NCBI GenBank assembly: GCA_964464175.1
Contig: CAYXFD010000025.1
Span: 1 to 43,711 of the forward strand
Length of the DNA stretch: 43,711 nt
Direction: 5' to 3'
Origin: CAYXFD01 sp964464175
GTDB lineage: Bacteria; Cloacimonadota; Cloacimonadia; Cloacimonadales; JAJBBL01
Shown here piece by piece: positions 8,127 to 16,002 of this stretch (position 1 is its first letter; the number at the start of each line of letters is the position of its first letter). The position numbers and the translations under genes are program-made. The notes beneath the pieces are model-generated. The model was not told the DNA's origin. It saw only the letters and a list, made by a program, of their open reading frames with translations, and did not search any database.

Positions 8127-8245
8127 ATCCCTGTCTATTTTATTGTAACAAGGGCGTCCCTGCCCTTGCCTTGCTAAAAACAGAGCTGGAAGCTCTGTAA
8201 ACGAAAAAGCCTGCGGATGAGATAGCAGGTAGTTAAAGCAAAAGA
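8127..8245 (+). repeat. 119-bp direct repeat, copy B
   Basis: This is the second copy, 398 bp after copy A. Its first hairpin is perfect: CAAGGGC (8149-8155), loop GTCCCT, GCCCTTG (8162-8168). The ACAGAGCT/AGCTCTGT hairpin is unchanged, and a third small stem, CCTGC/GCAGG, is intact here but broken in copy A. Confidence 0.85.
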
Positions 8246-8415
8246 TAGATCATTCCTCTGCCCATAAAAACCAAAATCTCCGGGGATAATGATAGATCAG
8301 TCCACTTTTTTGACTAACAAAGGTAGCAAAACTACTTATCACTTAATTTGTCTTAGAACAGTCTCAGACCTTATCAGATGCCTAAGCTCCGTTCCCCTTG
8401 GAAGATAGTTTTTCC

Positions 8416-8444
8416 TTGATAGATATTCAATACTATAGTATATT
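8416..8444 (+). promoter_or_regulatory. Sigma-70-type promoter of corA
   Basis: TTGATA (8416-8421), a 17-base spacer and TATATT (8439-8444) give near-consensus spacing. The predicted start lies near 8451, leaving a leader of about 40 bases before the ATG with GAAGGAG as ribosome site. Confidence 0.65.
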
Positions 8445-8489
8445 GACCCCCTAAAGACACGAATTGTTATCTTTTGAAGGAGAATCGTC

Positions 8490-9545
8490 ATGAAAAGAAG
8501 CAAACGCTCTGTAAAAACAGGCTTGCCCCCAGGTAGCTTGATCCATGTAGGGATTAAAAGCTCAGACCGGATCAAGATAACCTATATCCGCTACAATAAT
8601 TCTCTGTCCGAGACTAAATCGGGTTATGATCTAACTGACGATATGTTCACCGGTGAAGATGCGATTCATTGGATCAATATTGACGGTCTGCATGATATCG
8701 AGCTCTTAAGGAGAGTCGGTAAATATCTGGATCTTCACGATCTAACCTTAGAAGACATTCTGAACACCGAGCAGAGAACGAAGCTCGAAGAATATGAGGA
8801 TTATTACTATCTGGTTATGAGAATGCTCAGTTATAATTCCGATAAGAATAATATTGCCCATGAACAGGTAAGTCTCATTATCAAAGATAACATTGTTATT
8901 ACCTTTCAGGAAAAAGAGGGAGATGTGTTTACTCCCGTCCGGGAGAGGATCCAAATTCCCGATTCCAGGATAAGAAGAAAGGGAGCTGATTATCTTCTCT
9001 ATGCCCTTATGGATGCTATAGTTGACAACTATTTTCTCATTCTTGAGAAGATAGGTGACGATACCGAAAACATAGAAGAGAACATCCTGACTGATCCTTC
9101 TTCGGGGATAATGCAGCGGCTATATCTGATGAAAAGGAATGTTATCCTGCTCAGGAAAACGATTTGGCCGCTCAGAGAGGTAGTCGGATTTCTGGAAAGG
9201 ACTGAGAAAAAAACCGTAAAAGCGGGAACGAAGATATTTTTCCGAGATCTATACGATCATACCATTCAGGTGATAGATAACATCGAAAGTTTAAGGGATT
9301 TGATCTCCGGAATGGTTGACATATATTTATCAATAGTAAGTAACCGGATGAATTCTGTAATGAAAGTTCTGACGATCATAGCCACAATTTTTATTCCGTT
9401 GACTTTTATTGCCGGAGTTTACGGGATGAATTTTGTCTTTATGCCGGAACTGGAATGGAAGTATGGTTATCCGGGAGTGATGTTGATCATGCTCTTAGTC
9501 GTTATCCTGATGCTCATATTTTTCAGGAAGAAAAACTGGCTCTGA
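8490..9545 (+). CDS. corA: CorA-family magnesium/cobalt transporter
   Basis: The 351-residue product is a complete CorA. It has an N-terminal cytoplasmic domain opening with T-G-L-P-P-G-S-L-x-H-V-G, as in the Thermotoga-type subgroup, then a long stalk helix (about residues 190-290) with L-x-x-M-K-R-N-V-I-L-L-R, and two C-terminal membrane helices (about 292-313 and 325-345). The selectivity motif Y-G-M-N is at residues 311-314, directly after the first helix. It forms a pentameric inner-membrane channel for Mg2+ (or Co2+/Ni2+). The start is the ATG after AAGGAG. It is followed after 68 bases by DUF432 and MscS genes, so the three probably share a transcript concerned with ion and osmotic homeostasis. 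Confidence 0.95.
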   Translation: MKRSKRSVKTGLPPGSLIHVGIKSSDRIKITYIRYNNSLSETKSGYDLTDDMFTGEDAIHWINIDGLHDIELLRRVGKYLDLHDLTLEDILNTEQRTKLEEYEDYYYLVMRMLSYNSDKNNIAHEQVSLIIKDNIVITFQEKEGDVFTPVRERIQIPDSRIRRKGADYLLYALMDAIVDNYFLILEKIGDDTENIEENILTDPSSGIMQRLYLMKRNVILLRKTIWPLREVVGFLERTEKKTVKAGTKIFFRDLYDHTIQVIDNIESLRDLISGMVDIYLSIVSNRMNSVMKVLTIIATIFIPLTFIAGVYGMNFVFMPELEWKYGYPGVMLIMLLVVILMLIFFRKKNWL

Positions 9546-9613
9546 ATTGTCAGCCAGCAGCAGAATTTTTTGAACAAAAGCAAGACATTTAACAAATTTT
9601 TCGAGAGGTAATT

Positions 9614-10405
9614 ATGGAATTCTGGAATGCGGTAACTATCAGGGATAATATATATTATCAGGCAAGGTTAGGTCCTTTGCAGATCTTTATTGTCAAGCAG
9701 GGAAATGAACTGAAGATTTCGGAGAGCCGTCTTTCCGGAGAAGATTTATCTTCGGAGAATTGGGAAAGTGAAGTATCACCTATACAACCAGGCGATGCTC
9801 TCGAATCAGAAGGATGGAAGCGCTGGATTGTCTCTGCAGAAAATTTTTCTTTGCAGTTCTCTCCGATGATGCCCAACAGGCCGGTAATAGTAAGACCTGA
9901 AAGCCAGATCCAATTACTGCCCGGGGGGAAAACCCGTTTCTATGTTTCGATCCCTTTATGGCTCAGAATAATGACCGGTGATAAACAGGTATTGACCGAG
10001 ATCCCGACCCTTATCCTCTCCAATATCTGGTTTGGTGATCAAATAGCCGGAGAGCTATGCTATGCCATCAAATCGCAAGCTATGACCAATTTCGAAAAAC
10101 GGAAAATGAAGGTATATACTGCTGTTTGTCCGATCTTAATAGAAAACCAGTCTGAAAAATCTTTTATTTTTCAGCGTCTATCCATTCACACGGAGTACTT
10201 AGGGGTTTTTTTAGGAACAAAACATCTCTGGACAAATCAAATTGAGGTCAAACTGGAAGGAGAAGAGCAGAAAAGCGTGATAGATATTTCTGAAAACGCC
10301 CCGGGTATAGAAAAGATCAAAGAGAAACTGTCGGATGCCCGGGAAGTGCCTTCCAAAAAGTTTTACCGCAAGGTGTTTTCCGAGTTACCTTTCATCAGAG
10401 GATAG
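9614..10405 (+). CDS. DUF432-family protein, partner of MscS
   Basis: The 263-residue soluble protein has no signal peptide or membrane segment. It resembles DUF432 (PF04254), a family whose genes are often placed next to MscS channels. Supporting features are the N-terminal x-Y-Y-Q-A-R-L-G-P-L strand, the central R-P-V-I-V-R-P-E-S-Q-I and L-P-G-G-K-T-R-F-Y-V-S-I-P-L-W strands, and the F-G-D-x-x-x-G-E-L-C-Y segment. The fold appears mostly beta. No biochemical function is established; a regulatory or stabilising role for the channel is inference from adjacency. It ends nine bases before mscS, with GAGAGGT as its own ribosome site. Confidence 0.75.
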   Translation: MEFWNAVTIRDNIYYQARLGPLQIFIVKQGNELKISESRLSGEDLSSENWESEVSPIQPGDALESEGWKRWIVSAENFSLQFSPMMPNRPVIVRPESQIQLLPGGKTRFYVSIPLWLRIMTGDKQVLTEIPTLILSNIWFGDQIAGELCYAIKSQAMTNFEKRKMKVYTAVCPILIENQSEKSFIFQRLSIHTEYLGVFLGTKHLWTNQIEVKLEGEEQKSVIDISENAPGIEKIKEKLSDAREVPSKKFYRKVFSELPFIRG

Positions 10406-10414
10406 GAGTAAGAA

Positions 10415-11281
10415 ATGCTGTCATCATTATCCAATGCATTAACAGATCTAATGACCCCTCAAACGATCAAAACGGCGATAAAAGTTTTGCTAATTATTTT
10501 TGCCGGATACCCCTTATTAAGGGTCATCTCCGGGGCTCTGGGAAGATCTATCGGTAAAAAGAAGAAATCCCTGCAGACAGAGATGCTCGTCAAGAGGGGC
10601 ATCTATTACATAGGTATGGCGGTGATCCTGATATCCGTACTGAATGAATTCGGGTTCAGAATATCCGTATTACTCGGTGCCCTGGGTATCTTTGGTATTG
10701 CTATTGGTTTTGCTTCCCAGACAAGTGTTTCCAATATAATCAGCGGTCTATTCCTTATAACAGAAAAACCTTTTGAGATAGGGGATATTGTCCAGGTAGG
10801 TTCAACAGTCGGGACAGTTCTTTCAGTCGATTTTTTGTCGGTTAAACTGAGAACCTTTGATAACCGGTTTGTCCGGATCCCGAACGAGGTTATCATCAAG
10901 ACAGAGATGATCAATATCTCCCGTTTTCCTATCCGTAGGCTTGATCTTGATATCGGGGTAGCTTACAAGGAAGATATCAGGAAGGTTATCGATATCCTCC
11001 GTGATATTGCCGGAAAGAACCCGTACTGTCTGGAAGAGCCGGAACCAATGATCTTCTTCAACAATTTTGGAGACTCTGCTTTGGAGATCCGGTTTGCTGT
11101 CTGGTTTGAAAAGAGTGATCTGTTAAATCTGAGGAAAAGTCTTTTAATCGAGGTTAAGGAGAGATTCGATACCGAAGGAATAGAAATTCCCTTCCCGCAT
11201 CTCAGTCTTTATACCGGGGAAGCAACAAACCCCATGCCGGTTAGGCTGGTTACAGAGGGAAAAGAATCAAAACCGGGATAG
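10415..11281 (+). CDS. mscS: Small-conductance mechanosensitive channel, MscS family
   Basis: This 288-residue protein has the compact MscS architecture. Membrane helices lie at about residues 18-38 and 60-80, and the pore helix at about 83-115 is rich in glycine and alanine (L-G-A-L-G-I-F-G-I-A-I-G-F-A). The beta domain follows, with the family signature F-x-I-G-D-I-V-Q-V-G-S-T-V-G-T-V, L-R-T-F-D-N and R-I-P-N-E, and then an alpha/beta cytoplasmic cage domain. It releases solutes on hypo-osmotic shock. Its last 15 bases overlap the convergent dCMP deaminase gene, leaving no room for a classical terminator. Confidence 0.95.
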   Translation: MLSSLSNALTDLMTPQTIKTAIKVLLIIFAGYPLLRVISGALGRSIGKKKKSLQTEMLVKRGIYYIGMAVILISVLNEFGFRISVLLGALGIFGIAIGFASQTSVSNIISGLFLITEKPFEIGDIVQVGSTVGTVLSVDFLSVKLRTFDNRFVRIPNEVIIKTEMINISRFPIRRLDLDIGVAYKEDIRKVIDILRDIAGKNPYCLEEPEPMIFFNNFGDSALEIRFAVWFEKSDLLNLRKSLLIEVKERFDTEGIEIPFPHLSLYTGEATNPMPVRLVTEGKESKPG

Positions 11282-11740
11282 TTTTCCTGTCTCTTTATCG
11301 ATAAGGATCAGTTCCACATCAGCTTCTTTAAACAATTGCTGAGCTAAACTATCGGGATAACCGTCGTAAATATAGACGGTTTTTATTTCGGCATTGATGA
11401 TCATCTTGGCACAGATACTGCAGGGATGATTTGTACAGTATAATTCTGCTTCTTTTGTAGAGCTGCCGTTAATTGCCGCCTGAATTATAGCATTTTGCTC
11501 GGCATGTACTCCCCGGCATAGTTCATGTCGCTCACCCGAAGGAACATTGTTGTTGACCCTCATACAGCCTAAATGTTCACAGTGTGCTATGTGCTTGGGA
11601 GCTCCATTGTAACCGGTTGAGATGATCTGATTGTCTTTTACTAAGACGGCACCTACTTTCCGTCTTAAACAGGTCGAACGCCTGGAAACCAAGATTGCCA
11701 TATCCATAAAATATCTTTGCCAGTTCGGTCTTTTATCCAT
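11267..11740 (-). CDS. Deoxycytidylate (dCMP) deaminase, ComEB type
   Basis: The 157-residue zinc-dependent deaminase has the catalytic H79-A-E81 and the zinc ligands C107 and C110 in H-P-C-S-I-C. The N-terminal region has G-A-V-L-V-K-D and G-Y-N-G-A-P, and the Cys/His-rich insert between residues 53 and 76 is typical of dCMP deaminases. It converts dCMP to dUMP, supplying the substrate for thymidylate synthesis; a dihydrofolate reductase of the same pathway is elsewhere in this window. GAGGTAAGGAA precedes the ATG. The 3' end overlaps mscS by 15 bases. Confidence 0.92.
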   Translation of the reverse strand: MDKRPNWQRYFMDMAILVSRRSTCLRRKVGAVLVKDNQIISTGYNGAPKHIAHCEHLGCMRVNNNVPSGERHELCRGVHAEQNAIIQAAINGSSTKEAELYCTNHPCSICAKMIINAEIKTVYIYDGYPDSLAQQLFKEADVELILIDKETGKLSRF

Positions 11741-11765
11741 TTCCTTACCTCATTTCCTTGGAAAG

Positions 11766-11794
11766 TAAAAATCGTTAAAGTCAAACAATGTCAA
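11766..11794 (-). promoter_or_regulatory. Possible promoter of the dCMP deaminase gene
   Basis: On the minus strand TTGACA (11794-11789) is followed after 17 bases by TTTTTA (11771-11766). The -35 box is consensus; the -10 box is poor. Confidence 0.35.
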
Positions 11795-11941
11795 GTTTTG
11801 ATTTTGCTCTTCCAAACGGAAAGTGGTGAAACAGGAAAAGAAACTGCCCCATGCGACATATTCCTTTACATAAAAGGGCGGTGAAGATTAATTGAATAAA
11901 GATAATGACAGAAGAAAAGATAAAGGAATAGATAAGTTAAC

Positions 11942-12550
11942 ATGATGATACATAAGTTGTTAATATTTGTCTCTCTGGCTCTTATTATGGTGATGGTAGG
12001 TGTTAGCTCCTGCAGTAAGCCGTCCCCTGAGCAGGAGGTGATCTTTCGAATAGATGAAGAACTTTTAGGTGAAACATATTCCGATTCTTTACTGGCAATA
12101 GAGATGCGGATCCCTGTTTCCTGGAGAGATATCAGTGAAGAGTTAAGGGTTCATCTTGATCAGTTAATGTTCAATGGTACGGAAGAATTTGAAGAGGGCC
12201 TTTTCTTTAAGAAGGGCTTTGGCAATAGAGAACAGGGCTCTTTTATGCTCCTGTTTGACTTTGCTTACCAAAAAATAGATGCCGACAAGGAGAAAGCCGT
12301 CTTGAAATATCTTGCCCACTATTCCGAAGGGAAAGAAGTTTATAAACAGGGTTTTTTTGAACATAATGAGATCAGTTTTCATCAATTGACTTCCGGGGAC
12401 AATGGAGTTGTTAATATTAAGCTGTTAGCTTACGGTATTAATGATTCGGTTTTTGCCCTTGACTTTTTTGTCCCTGAAACAGAGTATTTAAACAATATTG
12501 AAAAAATAGAGTCTTCCATAGGTTCAATCACAAAAAAAGAGTGGAGGTAA
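11942..12550 (+). CDS. Predicted lipoprotein of unknown function
   Basis: The 202-residue protein has a type II signal peptide: basic start, hydrophobic core residues 6-20, lipobox V-S-S-C with the lipidated cysteine at C24. The mature part is acidic with alternating strands and helices; I do not recognise a family. The layout (E-M-R-I-P-V-S-W-R-D near residue 60, I-K-L-L-A-Y-G-I-N-D-S-V-F-A-L-D-F near the end) is reminiscent of small periplasmic lipoproteins that carry an amphipathic ligand or lipid site, but this is only a similarity of shape. It ends one base before the next lipoprotein gene, so the two are an operon. The ribosome site is weak (AAGGA about 14 bases upstream). Confidence 0.75.
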   Translation: MMIHKLLIFVSLALIMVMVGVSSCSKPSPEQEVIFRIDEELLGETYSDSLLAIEMRIPVSWRDISEELRVHLDQLMFNGTEEFEEGLFFKKGFGNREQGSFMLLFDFAYQKIDADKEKAVLKYLAHYSEGKEVYKQGFFEHNEISFHQLTSGDNGVVNIKLLAYGINDSVFALDFFVPETEYLNNIEKIESSIGSITKKEWR

Positions 12551-12551
12551 T

Positions 12552-12848
12552 ATGCTGAGAAAAAGTGTTATTCTTGCAATATCAATGGTTGTTTTACTAA
12601 GCATGATAGCTTGCAGTGCCCATGTTCATCAAGTGGGAAGAGGCCCTCAAACAGGCCAGGAGATGCAGGCGCGTCAATGGTATATCTTGTTTGGCTTAGT
12701 TCCGTTGAATGATATTGATACTAACCAGATGGCTGGTGGTGCTGCCGATTATCAGATAACAACAGAACAGAGTTTTCTGGATATCGTCATCAATTGGTTT
12801 ACAAGCGCTGTCACTGTTTATTCCCGAACAGTAACCGTAACCAAATAA
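12552..12848 (+). CDS. Small lipoprotein resembling the Bor family
   Basis: The 98-residue product has a signal peptide and M-I-A-C lipobox with the lipidated cysteine at C21. The mature 78 residues resemble the layout of phage-lambda Bor and related lipoproteins: a short beta segment with Q-V-G-R-G-P, a W-Y-I-L-F-G-L-V-P-L strand, a glycine turn (A-G-G-A), then T-T-E-Q-S-F-L-D-I-V-I-N-W and a final beta strand ending T-V-T. The similarity is one of pattern and needs a profile search. TGGAGGT precedes the ATG. It probably sits in the outer membrane with its operon partner. Confidence 0.7.
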   Translation: MLRKSVILAISMVVLLSMIACSAHVHQVGRGPQTGQEMQARQWYILFGLVPLNDIDTNQMAGGAADYQITTEQSFLDIVINWFTSAVTVYSRTVTVTK

Positions 12849-12905
12849 TTTCAACAAAGAAGAGAGCCTTGGAAGACTCTTCACTTTAAAAAGGAAAAAT
12901 AAAGA

Positions 12906-15809
12906 ATGTTTAAAAGAATACCTTTAATGACAGTCCTCATTCTCTGGTTTGCGGTAGTATGGGCATCCGGAGAAAAATATCTGATAACGCTTGATATGAA
13001 TGAAATTGAAGAGAGAGAGCAGTTACAGGAATTAGATCTTTCCATTTATCATATCAGCAATGATGTTCTAATTGCCGGGACAGATGATCCGGAAGGAATC
13101 AGCAGTACAGGAATCCCGTTCAATCTTATCGACGATCAGGCCTGGTCAGAAACCTATTACCTGATATCCGATAAGCGGGGCAGAGCAATAGCAGAGAGGA
13201 TAAACTGGGGAAGAGAATTGTATCGTGACCGTAATGTTGTGTTGCTCAAAACTTCCCTTTTAACGTCAGAGCAGTTAGACAGCCTCTCATACGAGATCAC
13301 AGAGCTTTTTCCTGTTCAGATCAGTTACCGTTATGAAAGAATCTACCCCTCCCGCATTGTTCCGTTAACCTCTGTAAGAACGGAAATTAACGACCTTCTC
13401 GCTGAGATTAGTCCTGACAGTCTGGGTTATTTTATTCAATCAATGGAAGATTTCGGTACCCGGTATTGCCGGGCTCCCAATCGCGATGAAGTTGCCGATT
13501 GGATTAAGAACGAGTTTCTGAGATTCGGTTTTACCGAAGTAGTGATAGATTCTTTTATCCAACAGGGGATCTGGCATAAGAATGTTGTCGCGACCCTGCC
13601 CGGAACGGTTAATCCTGAGCAGATAGTAATTATTGGCGGGCATCATGATTCCATCAATCAATACGGCAACCCCATGATTGATGCCCCGGGAGCAGATGAT
13701 AATGCCACAGGTACAAGTGCTGCCCTGGAAATTGCCCGGGCTATGAAAGCAATAGATTATCAACCTGAAACAACGCTCAGGTTTATTACTTTTGCGGCAG
13801 AGGAAGTGGGATTGTGGGGTAGTCACCATTATGCTCAGCAAGCTTTAGACAGCGGTATGAGTATCAAGCTGATGCTCAACAATGATATGATCGGATATAC
13901 TCTGCAAAGTCCCGCAAATTGGACGATACATTTGATAGAATATGCCGGTTTCGAGAATGAAGCTAATCTTGCCCGTCAGATCATCGGTCAATATACGAGT
14001 TTAACTCCGGTTACCAATACCTATAACTCACCCGGTTCAGATAGTTATCCCTTCTGGATAAGAGGCTATCCGGCCGTCTTTTTTATCGAAACCAACTTTA
14101 GTCCGTATTATCATTCATCTAACGACCTGTTTATTCATCTGAGTATGGATTATGCCATAGAGACGGTAAGGGCATCTGCTGCTATTGCTGCCTCAATCAA
14201 CTACCTGCCCGATATTCCCGAAGATTTTGCAGTAACCGATGTCGGCAATGGGACGGAGCTTTATCTGGAATGGTCACCGGTAGAGAATACGGAAGTTCTT
14301 CATTATGAAATCTCAGTAGGAACAAGCAGCGGAGCTTACGATACTTTTTTCACTACTCAGGAAGCTTTTTATACTCTCTCCGAGTTAACGGAAGGGGTTA
14401 CATATTTCATTGGTGTGAATGCTGTCGGAACAGCCGATTATTCCAGTAACCTGATTGAGAACAGCGGCACCCCTTATTCTGTTCCCTTGACACCGGATAG
14501 TTTCAGTGACTTTCCCCTGTTCGAAAGCATTACTTTGACCTGGGATCATAATCAGGAAGCTGATCTGGCAGGTTATAACCTATACCGTTCAGCATTTGAG
14601 GGTGAAACAGGAGTGCAGATCAATCAGGAGTTAATTACCGATAATAGCTTTACTGATGAAGATCCGGAAGCGGGTGTTTACTATTATTATTCCTTAACAG
14701 CTCTTGATGAATCGGATAATGTGAGTGAACCGACCGTTCAGATCCGTTCCCGGCTCGTAACCCTGGATCAGGGAGTACTGATCGTTGCCGGCACTGCTGA
14801 TGGTAACGGTGGGTTTCAAAACCCTGATTTGGATGAGATTACCCAGTTTTATGATCTGATCCTCTCTGACTACTCACCAGACATCTATCCCTTATGGGAT
14901 GAGAATTTTGAGAATAAGGTTAAACTTGCCGATCTGGGAGCATATTCGTCAGTTGTCTGGCATAAAAATAATGCTTCGGCCGGCTCCTATAATCAGGAAA
15001 CACTCGATGCCATTAAACAGTATCTTGACCTGGGGGGAAATATCCTTTTTTCCGTCTATTTTCCGGGCAGATTGTTCGGAAGTACTGATTCCTATCCGCA
15101 GAGCTATGAAGAGGGAGATTTTCTTCATGATTATCTGAAGGTAGATGAGATTGTTCTTACGCAGACAGCCCGTTTTCTAAGAGCAGATCCTTTGATTACC
15201 GGCTATCCGTTTTTAGCTATAGACGAGGATAAAGCACCGGCAGCCCTGGATTATCATATTATCAATGTTGAGAGTGTGCAGGCAGCAACAATGGGAACAA
15301 ATATTTACAGCTACCACTCAGGTTATCCGCCCGGCAGCAATGAAGCCTCGATGCAGGACATGCCTGTCGGGATTGAGTATCTCGGAACTGATTATAAAAC
15401 GATACTCCTGAGTTTTCCGCTTTACTACATCAATCAGGGAGATGCTGAAGCTTTTATCAGTTACGTAATGAGCGAAATCTTCAATGAGCAGGTAGCTGCC
15501 GGAGAGGAAGACACTCTTCCGGTTTCAGACATACCCTTTCGCTTATACGCAAACTATCCCAATCCCTTCAATCCCGAAACAGTGATCAGCTTCTCCTTAG
15601 AGCAGGGATCGGAGACAACTCTCTCTGTCTATAATCTGAAAGGTCAAAAAGTAAGGGTTCTGGTGTCTGAGTATAGATTCCCGGGAGAATACTCGGTTGT
15701 CTGGAACGGAAAAGACAGCTTGAACCGGGAAACAGCAAGTGGAATATATTTCTACAGGTTAACAACAGACTTCGGACAAGATACAAAAAAGATGCTGCTG
15801 ATCAAGTAG
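12906..15809 (+). CDS. Secreted M28-family zinc metallopeptidase with FN3, GATase-like and sorting domains (paralogue 1)
   Basis: The 967-residue product has these parts in order: signal peptide (1-21); a propeptide-like N-terminal domain (about 22-150); the M28 peptidase domain (about 155-425); two fibronectin-III domains (about 437-620); an alpha/beta domain resembling a class I glutamine-amidotransferase fold (about 621-860, with L-I-V-A-G-T and L-D-L-G-G-N-I-L); and a FlgD-Ig-like sorting domain (875-967). Zinc-site motifs are H246-x-D248 in G-G-H-H-D-S, G-A-D-D-N-A-T-G, the general-base A-A-E-E-V-G-L-W-G-S, N-N-D-M and Y-Y-H-S. Aminopeptidase or dipeptidase activity on exported peptides is likely from the family. 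Two paralogues lie downstream. The transcript probably ends at the bidirectional terminator at 15936. Confidence 0.9.
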   Translation: MFKRIPLMTVLILWFAVVWASGEKYLITLDMNEIEEREQLQELDLSIYHISNDVLIAGTDDPEGISSTGIPFNLIDDQAWSETYYLISDKRGRAIAERINWGRELYRDRNVVLLKTSLLTSEQLDSLSYEITELFPVQISYRYERIYPSRIVPLTSVRTEINDLLAEISPDSLGYFIQSMEDFGTRYCRAPNRDEVADWIKNEFLRFGFTEVVIDSFIQQGIWHKNVVATLPGTVNPEQIVIIGGHHDSINQYGNPMIDAPGADDNATGTSAALEIARAMKAIDYQPETTLRFITFAAEEVGLWGSHHYAQQALDSGMSIKLMLNNDMIGYTLQSPANWTIHLIEYAGFENEANLARQIIGQYTSLTPVTNTYNSPGSDSYPFWIRGYPAVFFIETNFSPYYHSSNDLFIHLSMDYAIETVRASAAIAASINYLPDIPEDFAVTDVGNGTELYLEWSPVENTEVLHYEISVGTSSGAYDTFFTTQEAFYTLSELTEGVTYFIGVNAVGTADYSSNLIENSGTPYSVPLTPDSFSDFPLFESITLTWDHNQEADLAGYNLYRSAFEGETGVQINQELITDNSFTDEDPEAGVYYYYSLTALDESDNVSEPTVQIRSRLVTLDQGVLIVAGTADGNGGFQNPDLDEITQFYDLILSDYSPDIYPLWDENFENKVKLADLGAYSSVVWHKNNASAGSYNQETLDAIKQYLDLGGNILFSVYFPGRLFGSTDSYPQSYEEGDFLHDYLKVDEIVLTQTARFLRADPLITGYPFLAIDEDKAPAALDYHIINVESVQAATMGTNIYSYHSGYPPGSNEASMQDMPVGIEYLGTDYKTILLSFPLYYINQGDAEAFISYVMSEIFNEQVAAGEEDTLPVSDIPFRLYANYPNPFNPETVISFSLEQGSETTLSVYNLKGQKVRVLVSEYRFPGEYSVVWNGKDSLNRETASGIYFYRLTTDFGQDTKKMLLIK

Positions 15810-15935
15810 CGCTGATATCCTCCGATATTGCCAATCAGATAGTTATCGACGAGAGGTCTCTCAAAAAGCTGAAATCTGAGGAGGTTGTTCATCTTTAATA
15901 CTATCTGTAGAAAAATACAGGCAAATCTTTTCACC

Positions 15936-15978
15936 AAAAAAGGAACCCCGAAGTATAAGAACTCCGGGGTTCCTTTTT
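15936..15978. terminator. Bidirectional intrinsic terminator
   Basis: AAAAAAGGAACCCCG (15936-15950), a short loop, then CGGGGTTCCTTTTT (15965-15978). The GC core is flanked by A and T runs, so it works on both strands, between the convergent M28 peptidase gene and the giant beta-helix gene. Confidence 0.9.
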
Positions 15979-16002
15979 CCAAATATGGACATTGAAGGGA
16001 AT

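Larger units (their letters stand above)
7397..8489. other. 1.1-kb gene-free region rich in repeats, upstream of corA
   Basis: No coding potential was seen on either strand. The stretch holds a 119-bp direct repeat (7729-7847 and 8127-8245), a partial upstream copy of its first hairpin (7696-7727), an inverted pair of GTAGAGACG-type elements (7902-7920 and 8072-8093), a small hairpin TCTCAG-TTAC-CTGAGA near 7614, and the corA promoter near its right end. The repeats look like short palindromic (REP/MITE-like) elements. No magnesium-riboswitch consensus was recognised before corA. Confidence 0.6.

Noticed and set aside
7706..8168. CRISPR-like spacing of short repeats
   Set aside because: Only three unequal copies, spaced irregularly, with palindromes and no cas genes; fits REP/MITE-type elements better.
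8246..8489. Magnesium riboswitch (M-box) before corA
   Set aside because: The predicted leader is only about 40 bases and none of the conserved M-box strings is present.
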